From positions 18,413,275 through 18,477,274 of the forward strand of contig NC_087066.1 in assembly GCF_963678635.1 (NCBI RefSeq): a stretch of DNA of 64,000 nucleotides, in the 5' to 3' direction. The notes under the pieces are model-generated. The model was not told the DNA's origin, made no database searches, and saw only the letters and a list, made by a program, of their open reading frames with translations. Source of the stretch: Symsagittifera roscoffensis. Lineage: Eukaryota > Xenacoelomorpha > Acoela > Convolutidae. A program made the position numbers and the translations under genes. Positions 1 to 9,890 of this stretch are shown here, in pieces. Every line of letters begins with the position of its first letter. Positions within the stretch are counted from its first letter, which is position 1.

Positions 1-257
1 CGTCGGCAACGATGGGTGCTCATGGAGGCAGAGGTGCTAGAGGGGGAATGACGTACGGTACTGGCGATGGTACAAGGAATGGTGTTATGGGGTCGACAGG
101 GTTTAATATGGGATATGTGGCGAACTCTTCAGCAAATGGAAATAATGAAGTTTCCCAAACTGACTCTTCCACAATAGCCCCAGCTAATGAGCAGGGACAC
201 CTTAGTTTGCACTTAAACTACAGCAGCCACAATGGAGTGGACGGTGAAAATAACTGA
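1..257 (+). CDS. 3' end of an unidentified Gly/Asn-rich protein gene (partial)
   Basis: The reading frame is open from base 3 to the TGA at 255-257, giving the last 84 residues of a protein whose start lies outside the window. The first part is rich in Gly and Arg (GGRGARGG near the beginning), the rest in Asn, Ser and Gly, and the chain ends in DGENN. No catalytic or structural domain is visible; this looks like a low-complexity C-terminal tail, of the kind common in RNA-binding or chromatin proteins, but I do not recognise the gene. It may be a terminal exon. The following 1.4 kb has no gene before TAF2. Confidence 0.5.
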   Translation, partial: SATMGAHGGRGARGGMTYGTGDGTRNGVMGSTGFNMGYVANSSANGNNEVSQTDSSTIAPANEQGHLSLHLNYSSHNGVDGENN

Positions 258-1703
258 TTTAAGTGTTCATCTATGGAAGATGCTTTAAACGTAATTTGGT
301 ATTCACAGTTTTATCTGAACTGCATTCAAAAGTTGAAAGCCTTTTTCCGCTTCAGTGTAAAAAAAAAACAAATATCTGAAGTTTTTAAAACGAAATCCGT
401 TTCGTCTGACAATATCTAGTGTATAATTGAGTCGAATAGAGGAATGTGCGAGCAGAAAATTTTGTCATCAAAAGCTGCTTCAACGATTGAAAAATATGAG
501 CTACGTCTATTCATGTTACGTTTGTTAACTTCCCTTCTCTAAGTTAGAGGAATTTTGTAATTCATACATATAACGAATATCCACCTGTTGGGCTAACTAA
601 CGTCTGTTTGAACTAACTGTGCTTATAATAGATACACTAAAAGCGTTTATTTTCTCAATATTTTTTCACAGAACTCGATTTTTCTGTGAGATCAAGCTCT
701 ATTTTTACATGCTTAGTTCAACTTTTTGTTCATCTCAGTGCTATCGGTATCACTCAGAGTGATGAAAAATATGAATATTGAGTCATTCCAGCAGATTGAT
801 TTGTTGTCGAATACTGTCGTCATAGTCAAGGCACTAGTGAGTCTTGGACATTTTCGGAATCGTTGCGTGAAACAATTAAAATATCTAGAGCCGAATTTGT
901 TAATATGCTTAAAATCTGTACCAAAACACCATATTTGCTGCCTATCTTTTCGTTTCGTTGGTGCAAATAAATTAGTTTGGCCTTTAATAAAGGAAAAACT
1001 ACTGCTGTATGTGCAAAACTATAAAGTCTATGGTAATATTGTAAATGATGTTTCGTTTTGATCAGCAAAAAGGGTCACTTAGAGAATTGTTATAATCGAA
1101 GTTTGACCCCTGAATTCAAAACAAGTGAGGGTTCCCACCAATTCTGGAGTATTAACTGTTTGACTTGCTTTCAACCAACCACCATCTTATATCGGAGCTT
1201 TTATTGTGATACTGTATGACCTAATCATCTGAAAAATGGAAGGCGCTCATCCTTTGTTCGTTTGTTGTTAATAATCTTACTCTTCGTTTATATCAACATT
1301 TATTTTCATATGTTAAACCGCTAGATACGTTTACATCGTTTATAGAACAATTACTGCTTTTGGTTTCTCAAATTATTTTTCAAAATTACTACGAAACAAA
1401 CACTGCTATGATGATATTGGTTATTATTAATTATTAATTGATTAATTCTCAGACAAGAATGAATTCTTGTTAACCTCGAGTTTTTGATTTTTGAAACAGT
1501 TGAGCTACCATAGTCACAATGAACCTAATCTTGTTAAGATACCAAAGCTCACGAACTGCTTGCGAAAATACGAACTGAAGTTAGAAATAAATTTTGAGCT
1601 GGATTTTTGGATGGTGTATATTTTAGAGGTGACATGACAAGTAGTTTTGGCTAAATGTCATCTTCATTGTTAAATAGTTGAACATCTTCTGAACATCTTC
1701 ACA
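258..1703. other. Intergenic region upstream of TAF2
   Basis: AT-rich sequence with no convincing coding potential. Short open frames on both strands (for example 726-1061) have no recognisable protein features. No clear promoter element, and no strong pyrimidine-rich splice acceptor directly before the TAF2 start codon, unlike the genes downstream of it. Confidence 0.5.
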
Positions 1704-4700
1704 ATGTCTTTTGAAATTAACGAGCCACCCTTTCGCCTTGTCCACCAAACTCTTTGCATCCGGGAGGTCAATTTCGAAAAGCACTCACTCTTCGGTTTTG
1801 TAGACATTAATTTAAAAGCGACCAGATTCCCACTGGAGAAAGTGACCTTGAACTGCAGGCACTCCAGATTATACAGAGTTTGTCTCAATGGTTCCAGACA
1901 GGTGTCGTTTGACTACAGGGATCCGACTCTTCTGGTATGTCCTGATGATATCAAACAGAGGAACTTGGACTACTTCTGTGGAGCATACATGCAAGCCATT
2001 GAAGCTACCAATTTTGACATCGGTTGGTTTATCCTTCTTTAAATTTAATTTGATTTTACATTGCAAGTATTTTCGACCCCAGTTAGAAAAGATGGAAGTT
2101 TCAATATTTCATCATTATGCTGAAGGAAATGAAATAAAAAGCTGCAAAAAACTAAGACAGAGCCGTCATGGTTTCACTTTTTATTTCAAATGGGGTAGTA
2201 ATTCAGTTTTTCAAATATATATCTATATTTATATAAAAATATAAATAAAAATATAAAGTTTTATCTGGTAAGCTTTCCAAGTGGTTCTTTTTCAAAGCTG
2301 GATTTTTTAATTTTTTGTTTCAAACAGTTTTTTACTATAATTGAAAGTTGCTCTGTAGTTTGTAAATTTACCAACTCTGATTTTTAATAACTTTTACACT
2401 TGCGATCAACTTAGTGTATTATTACGAACCTTCTTTTTCTTCCAACTAACTCGCAAATAAAATGATTCAATAAAAGTGTTAACTTATTTGGAAATTGTCA
2501 CTGATTGGTGGTTAATAACCTTCCGTGGCTGAGTGGTTAGTGCGTGAGACTTTTAAATTCAAGGGCGCAGGTTCGAATTTTTGTTATTGCCATTTAGAGG
2601 GATGCGTGTTTTGTCGTGTTCTCGCAACTGTTTGCGAAGCGAAGCTTCGCCTGTGTAAAAATTTGATTTTTTTCCGGTTAAACGGGTTCGGTTTATGTTA
2701 TATCGGCTTTGTCAACTGAGTTGCGCAGTTTGAACGGTGAAGTATGTTTTTTTTGTTTCACAGAGATAAAAAAATTTTGTTTCACAGGTCTTAAAAATTA
2801 TACTTCAAAAATTTTTTCTTGAATGTGTGTGTCTAGTTTCGATTTTGGTTCAACGAGCGTCAACCCAATTTTTTCGCCCTAGTTGCCGTTCGTTCATTGT
2901 GTTTCAGTGCTTGTTAATGCTGTTTATGAACATCGTTTGAGACAAGGATATGACTTTCTTCTTTTTCTTTTCAATATCTTGTAATTACACTAGCGGTCAG
3001 CTTAGTGTTTTATTACGAACATTCTTTTTCTCTACCCTTTCGCAAATAAAAGTGTTCATTAAAAGTGTTCACTTATTTGGAAAAATTCACTAGCATTGGT
3101 GAATGCATAGCATATGTTCTCTGCTTTACTTGTGGCTAGTGTTTGGTGCGTATTAAGCGCCCGTAGCTTAGTATGTATTGCGTGAGAATCTTAATCTCTC
3201 GGTCGCAGGATCGCATCTCAGACGTTGTCGATTGTTTTTGCTAATTCGAGGCTTATTTCTAGTGTCTCTATTTGCGTTTTATAGAGATGCTTTTTGTCGT
3301 GTTCCTGCTATTGTTTGCCAAGCGAAGTTTAGCCTCTGTGTTCAATATTCTAATTGTATCGCTGGTCAATTTAAGTCGCTGAGTTTCAAGAGTGAATTGT
3401 TTATAATGATGTTGCCTAGTCAAGGAAGGTTGGGTAGGTTGTCGTTGTTGTTTTAAGCCCCGAGGAGGGATAGGTCAAAATAAAAAAAATTATAGCTAGA
3501 ATATTTTATGTGTACAGTTTCGTTTTCGGCATAACAGGGGTTGACCCTAGTTTTTGCGTCTTAGTTGACGCTCGGCCATTGATTCGGTAAGGCTTTTAAT
3601 GAACATCGTTCAAGAGAGGTATGATAGTTTTGTAGAAACATCTTTTCGGAATTTTTTCACGCTATTTTTTCAGCTTAATTTTGTTGAGGAAAAGACGTCC
3701 TTGTTTTTTTTGTCTTTTCGATATCTTGCGATGCATTGTTTTCATTGTATCGCAAGTGTTGCGATGCTCTGCATAGCCTCTCTGTCCACGTGGGTGATTG
3801 TTGGAAAAATTTGATTGAACCGATTGCAGACGAAAAGAGTTTGTTTTAGGGAATGGAGAGCTGAGCTTTACAGTACCGTACGATATGCGCGCTGAAGTCG
3901 AACGATCTGAAGAATTGGCAGTCAGAATTGAATTTTCATTAGAGTCGAAAAACGCAGGAGTTCACTTCGTCAATTCGCCTTCTTTAGTACCTAAGCAGAC
4001 CAACAAACCCACTTGTGAAAACAAACAGCGAATTATAAGACATAAACATATGTTTACGTATTATTACGAAAACTGTAATAAGCTGTGGTTCCCACATGTT
4101 GACTCGCCTCTAATGCCTTGTACGTGGAGAGTCGAAGTCACGGTTCCAAATGACCTTTTAGCGATATGTTCTGGCGAACTTTTAGACGTCGTTGAATACG
4201 AATCGGGTAACCTTTTGACCTTCATTTATCATGTTGACATCCCAGTTTGTGCGAATAAAATCGGAATTGTAGTTGGAGATTTTGAAATGATGCCGGATCA
4301 GAAATCGTCGGAGATCACACATTTTTGTTCGCCAGGACTGAGCGCGGCGTTGACCAGCACAGTGGAAAATGTTGTTGATTGTATTGAGTTCCTAGAGCAA
4401 CATCTAAGTTCGAGATTGCCTTTTCAGCAGTTTAAAACTGTTTTTGTCGAAGAAGCGTTTACGCAGTGTTTGCCGTTCGCAGGAATGTGTATTGGTAGCG
4501 TTGCGCTGTTGCACACGGAGAAGATAATAGACCAAGTACCGCATACTTTGAGGAAATTTACTACTCCTATCAGAAGTTTCGCACTGAAAAAATTGATTCT
4601 TTTTTTTTTTTTAAATTTTTTTTGTTCAATTCAGTGTCGTTTTTAATAAGTGGTGAGATTCGGGAATTATACGATAGCGTAGATATTAAGTAAGTGAGGC

Positions 4701-7700
4701 ATGATTGACAACATGTGTAAATTTTGTTTCAACATTTTGCACAATATTTCTATTTAAAAAAAAAACTTTTTTGCCAAACAAGCGCTAAATAAAATATCCA
4801 AAATAAGTTTTCGTTAAATTGGTTTGATCAACTTTGTTTTATAACATGGATCTAGACCATCTTTGAATTGAAAAGTTAGAAGAACATTTGAAGATGTGAT
4901 GACTTTAAGAGGACGAGTTGAATATAAATCGAGTAGTAAATTCCACCTCTCACATCTCTTCATCACCGCTTAGGCTTCTGGGGCATGCAATCGCCTCCCA
5001 GTTTTTCGGCTGCTTCATTGCATCGGCTAGCTGGAGTGACTCGTGGACTGTCTTCGGAATCAGCAAGTACATCGCTGCCCAGTTTGAGAAGGAGATATTC
5101 GGACTGAATGAGTATCTGTACTCTGTCAGGGAAACCATCAGAAAGGTGTTCGTTTCTATTAACTTTTCGGAAAACTCTACGTAAAACGTTACAAATGTTT
5201 TAAAACATTGAAAACCTTTAACTTTAATGCTCACAGGAAACGACTGTATTGCCTTTTGCGTAAATTATTGAGCAAAAAAAATCTTTTTTTTTTTAAATGA
5301 TCTGGATTATCGTTATATCTTGTCTAGATATCTCCAAGGGTCATTTTCAACATTGATATGTGGTTAAGTGTAAGTTAAAATATTTTAATTCTTAGTCTAT
5401 ATATAGGTGTGTGAATATGAAGAAGCGAATGGAGAAATCATCTTGGACAACAGTTTGGCCCTGTCGAATGGTCATAAGAGTGACAACGTGAATGCGTGCA
5501 AATTGTATGCCAACCTTATGTCACCCAGCTACGTGGAGATGATGAAACTCAAAGCTTTTCTTGTGGTTAGACTGGTCGGAGAGAATATTGGACCTGAAAT
5601 ACTTACACAGGTAGAAATTCATCATACTTGTTTGCTTCTGGTAGGTGCTAAACGTCCTATTTTTTAGCTAATTAGCTAAGCTAGTTAAGAATTCAAAATT
5701 TGCCTGCAAAAAGTGAAAATGGAATCAATAGCTAGTAATAAAGCATAGATACTATGGTTCCAATGAGGGTTTTCTATAAAAATTGTTATATTTTGTAGTT
5801 TGATTGCTCTCATTGCCTCAAGTTGTTCAAATGTTTTCGACCATAACTGCAAATCTTTTCTGAATCATTACATTTCAGGTAATCAACAAGATGATATCTC
5901 TTGCTATAAATGTCTCCAAACAGGCATGTACTTCCTGGAGCAGCATGCAAATATCGACAAACTCTCTTCTTAACAGCGTCAGTTCCCTCTGCGGAAAAGA
6001 CTTGAACGAACTCATGAACATGTGGGTCTTCAAAGGAGGCCATCCGCAGTTTACTGTTTCTTTTGATTTCAACCGGAAGCGAAATTGCGTGGAACTGGTT
6101 ATGAAACAACACGATGTAACCCTGGCTAAGAAAGGTCTAACTCGCTACGTGGGTCCAGTTACAGTTTCAATTCAGGAGCTAGATGGACCTTTTACACACT
6201 CTCTAGTTTGCGAAGATCTGGTGTCCAAGCATGACATATCGTGTCATTCGAAGAACAGGAGGATCAAGAAACGCAAGATACCGATGGCGTATGGCGAAGA
6301 GATTGATATCGACTTCAAGAATTTAGATCAGGACATGCCAGTCTTGTGGCTGAGGTTCGATCCCCAGATGGAGCTGATTTGTCATGTGAAAATGAATATG
6401 CCTGATGTTCTGTGGCAGCTGATGCTTAGGTGAGATCTTAAATTTTTTCTTGAAATGTTTTATTGGAATATAATATATATCTTTTGAATTCAAATTGCCT
6501 TTTCCAATGCTTCTTCCATGTTCCAATTGATTTGTTTTTTTTTGAAGTTTTAAGTATTTTTTTCTGAAAAAATTGTTGATACTTCTAGGTACGAAAGAGT
6601 TGCTTTAGCGCAATTTGATGCAGTCGAAAACTTGAAGAAATTCGAGAGCCCAGAAAGTCGACAAGCTCTCGTTTTCACAATCGAACAAGTCAACTTTTTC
6701 TACCGAGTTCGAATAGCTGCATTCGAGTCCCTAGTTTTCATGGCAACTAAATGTGCGGCAACATGGCAAGCTACTCAAATGTTAATTGATATTGGGCGTA
6801 GTATGTTTTCATCGGGCGCGTGCAATGACATAGTGCAAAGCAATGATTTCACGAACTTGGAAGAATACTTCATGCAAAAAGAGTTTATAAAATCTCTTGG
6901 CAATTACAGAAACGTGCAGAAATTCTGCCCCGATGAAATTGTTTCATTTATCTTGAGCTGGCTTAAGTTCAATGATAATAGAAGAAACGCATACTCGGAT
7001 GCAATGTACAAGGCTAATTTGATTGATGCACTCTCCGAGACAATTTCGCCCAGCACGACCATTGTAACTTCGCCCGATATGCTAACACCAGGTGCGTTTT
7101 GCGTAGATTTGAATTTATGGTTTTCATTGAGACTTCGTCAAAGATATCAAGTCCCGGCAAATAAAAGTTGCACTTTTTTGTCGATTTTCTGATTTTCAAG
7201 AGTTTAAGGCGATTGTTTTTGACTTTCATGGCTTCAAGCTTTTTTTGTTAAGGATGATGCTAATTTGTTACAGAAATGAAGCTGATCGTGGAAGAACTAG
7301 TCCGGTATCTCAACATAGACAAACTGGTCCCCTCCTACAAACTATCGGTGACAGTCAGTTGTTTGAAAGCAATGAGGAATCTACAGAGGAACGGACACAT
7401 TCCAAATGACCCCACCCTGTTCAAGAGCTACTGCAGTGAACACCAGTTTGTAGATGTGAGACTGGCGGCGATTGAATCGCTGATTGATTTCACGAGGGAC
7501 GATGCCAACAGCTATATTCTGTCGTTCTTGTTGGATATCATTGAAAATGGTACGCAATCTTCTACCTTGAGTCTGTCGATTGAAATGAAAAGAGCTGTAA
7601 TTTTAAGATATATTAGATTGACTGACTATGTTATGATGAAGGGTTCATCTTTCGACAGTCTAATAGCGATTACAACATTCAACTGTAGAAGTTCTTGCTT

Positions 7701-9671
7701 CTATGCTTGATTATATTCTGTTTCGATGATACATAACAGTTTCGGTGGCAGATTCAGGTTAAATAGCTGGATCGCTCTTTGTTATAACTTTGGAACAGTT
7801 ATTGATTTTCCGGGTTGATTTTTATCCATGAAATAAGCAAGGGTATTACAATCGGGTACTAGACTTTTTTCCCGTAAACAACCTTGTCCACAAAATCTTC
7901 ACTTCTTATAGAGGATCTTCACTTCTACAGGATCTTTCAAATTTAAATAAAGCTAATATCACTTAAGTAGAAATTAGTTCAAGCCGGTTTCCTTTCTAAT
8001 TATCTTTGCTATAATTTTTAAAATTAATATTTTCTAATTGCTATAAGTTCTAAAATGTCCTATATTTTTTTGGGCTCGTGGTTTTCGTCCTAGTTTCTTT
8101 CGGCTCATTTTCCGTTTTTTAACGCTTTTTTTTCTATCTGATAGGTTTTTAGTGGTTTAATTTTTAAAGCATGGCTTCTGTTCCAATGTAAACCGTTTTT
8201 ACTATAACTGAGTTTCACAAATTTACCCCATGTCTGATTTTTTTTTTTTCATTTTTTTTACTTATTCAAACAGTTTCAGTTTATGTTATATCGACTTTGT
8301 CAATTTATTTTGCGTTATTTCGAGGTTTGGTTTTCCGCTCAACAGGTCTCGACCCAAAGTTTCTCGTCTTCGTTGCCACTCGGTAATTTCTTTCTAGTTT
8401 TTAGGGGCTGTTAATGAACTTCAACCGATACAAAATTTTTCAAATAATTTTTTTCAACTTCAGAACTTCTTTTGACTTGTCTTTTTTTCATTCACTGTTT
8501 TGTACCGCAATGTGTGATTTGCATCGCAAGTCTATGTTTAAATTACCCTTCACCTTTTCTAATATTGATGATTTTTTTGCCTCAGATCGGGATGTGTATG
8601 TGCGACACTGTACTCTGCAGATGTTGTGTGCCAGTCCACCCTTCAACCGAGCGGATGCCAACCCACTTAACACGGAAAGCACCGTAGACAGATTGTGGAC
8701 CCTTGTCAATAAAATCGCAGTAGGAGGTGTGTCTTTTCTTATTTTACCAGCGTTAATGACAGTATTTGATGTGATTTTGAATAAATTTGCTGAGTAAAAC
8801 AAAAATTGCACAATACATCTCGATTTTTGAAAGAAACGCAATTAATGGTAGTCGAAATATAATTATAAGGGTAGCTGTTTTATTGCTGAAATTGCGTCGA
8901 ACTCAATCGTAATTTTTTTCCTACTCTAGACTCGAGATTGAGATGCAGTGCAATAGAATTCTACCATGCTCTTTACGGCAGAGGGAGACCGTACTGTCTG
9001 CCCAAGCCACAGCTAGGTGTGGTTGTAAATCTACGCGAGAAGAGAGCTGATGTCACAAGAGGAGAAATGCCACAGTTGACAGGTATGGATCAACATGACC
9101 ATGACATGGACCAGTCTATGGATACTTCGATCGAGTCGCTGAATGTAACTGTAACAAGCAGTGAGCAATCTCAAACGACACACGGACACAGAGGTGATTC
9201 TAGGTTAGTGATGGTGTTTTCATATACTTTTCGTATGTTGCGTAACAGAAACAGAACCATTAAAAATCTAATTTGAATACTTATTTATTCGATAGGAATG
9301 TTTCGCTCAATCCATCTGCTTCTTTCAATCCTTTTCCAACCGAAGAGGAAGATGAGTCAGACCTAAGAATACAAACCCTAGACGTACATGCTTCAGGCAG
9401 AGCAGACTTAGATGAAGACAGTCAGTTCTTCGCCACTAATCCAAACATCGAAAATGTCACTGACGAGGAGTTTCTTTCCAACCGAGAGCCAATGTACCTC
9501 CCACCTTTCTCCGCTTCCTCGAGTAGCTCGACAAAAGGAGGCAAAAAGAGGAATAAAAAGGAAAAAGAGAAGAAACGCGGTCGCAAGAAAAAAGACGCGG
9601 ACAGTGTTGCTAGTGATAGAAAAAGTGCAAATTTTAGACTTTCGCCACCCAGTAGTGACGATTCTGATTGA
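1704..9671 (+). CDS. TAF2: TFIID subunit 2 (TAF2), complete, ten exons
   Basis: TAF2 is a large TFIID subunit that contacts core-promoter DNA near the initiator. Exons: 1704-2022, 3850-4552, 4974-5145, 5407-5610, 5879-6429, 6589-7091, 7274-7549, 8586-8726, 8930-9203, 9296-9671 (1172 residues; human about 1200). The N-terminal half is the M1-aminopeptidase-like fold. Family hallmarks are KQRNL, the LxGHAIASQFFGCF region, WSDSW, the SFDFNRKRN/YVGPVTVSIQELDG segment and KHDISCHSKNRR. The second half (about residues 590-960) is helical HEAT-like, with GHIPNDPTLFKSY. The C-terminus is acidic, then strongly basic (KGGKKRNKKEKEK), as in other TAF2 proteins. The zinc-peptidase HExxH motif is replaced by HAIAS, so it is not an active peptidase. 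The start is the first ATG of the conserved N-terminus. All introns are GT-AG except intron 2 (4553-4973), which homology places at GA-AG. Confidence 0.95.
2023..3849 (+). repeat. TAF2 intron 1: two composite repeat units with tRNA-like heads
   Basis: The intron holds two diverged copies of a roughly 600-base unit, at about 2395-2980 and 2985-3600. Each has a conserved stretch with CGCAAATAAAA, then a tRNA-like segment (2525-2583; 3160-3225), then a core (2631-2658; 3311-3340) of the form TGCGAAGCGAAGCTTCGCC, then a tail related to GAGCGTCAACCC. A third core-like stretch lies at about 3736-3770. Box A and box B style motifs are clear in the first copy (TGGCTGAGTGG, GGTTCGAAT). These read as tRNA-derived SINEs or a composite of them. 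Confidence 0.6.
7550..8585 (+). repeat. TAF2 intron 7 with interspersed repeat fragments
   Basis: Contains a segment at about 7838-7910 (GGTACTAGACTTTTTTCCCG) that recurs near 24555-24600. It also has a fragment at about 8320-8430 matching the tail of the composite repeats of intron 1 (CGACCCAAAGTTTCTCGTC, TTAATGAAC). A degenerate SINE core lies near 8507-8550. No gene is seen within the intron. Confidence 0.45.
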
Positions 9672-9738
9672 TTTTATAATCTTCAAACTCAATAGAAACT
9701 TTGTTCTTATGTTGAAATTTGCGTTATGAAATATATTT

Positions 9739-9744
9739 AATAAA
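9739..9744 (+). terminator. Polyadenylation signal of TAF2
   Basis: AATAAA 68 bases after the TAF2 stop codon, about 100 bases before the splice acceptor that precedes GLRX5. This spacing resembles that between genes of nematode and tunicate operons. Confidence 0.55.
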
Positions 9745-9839
9745 TTAGTTTCAGGTCTGATCGAAGAAGAAAAAATAATTGTTTCAACTAGGATCTTGAT
9801 ATTTATAACTTTGAGTTTGCTTGTTTGTAAATCTTTATT

Positions 9840-9848
9840 TTGTTGCAG
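9840..9848 (+). promoter_or_regulatory. Splice acceptor before the GLRX5 start (candidate trans-splice site)
   Basis: A TTTTGTTGCAG acceptor ends at 9848, 42 bases before the GLRX5 ATG. There is little room for a 5' exon between it and the TAF2 poly(A) signal. Either the acceptor receives a spliced leader or it closes a short 5'-UTR intron. I did not identify a spliced-leader gene here. Confidence 0.45.
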
Positions 9849-9890
9849 ATTTGAATGTGTGATTCTTGGCATTGAGAAAACAAAATAATT

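Noticed and set aside
726-1061. 111-codon open frame upstream of TAF2
   Set aside because: No family features, an overlapping frame of similar length on the other strand, and composition like the surrounding AT-rich DNA.
2525-2583. Possible tRNA gene (and similar segments near 3160, 27086, 34052, 36374, 53372)
   Set aside because: Box A and B motifs are present, but acceptor, D or anticodon stems do not pair; better read as SINE heads.
4537-4917. Canonical GT-AG alternative for TAF2 intron 2
   Set aside because: In phase, but it inserts 13 extra residues, removes conserved HTLR, and its acceptor lacks a pyrimidine tract.
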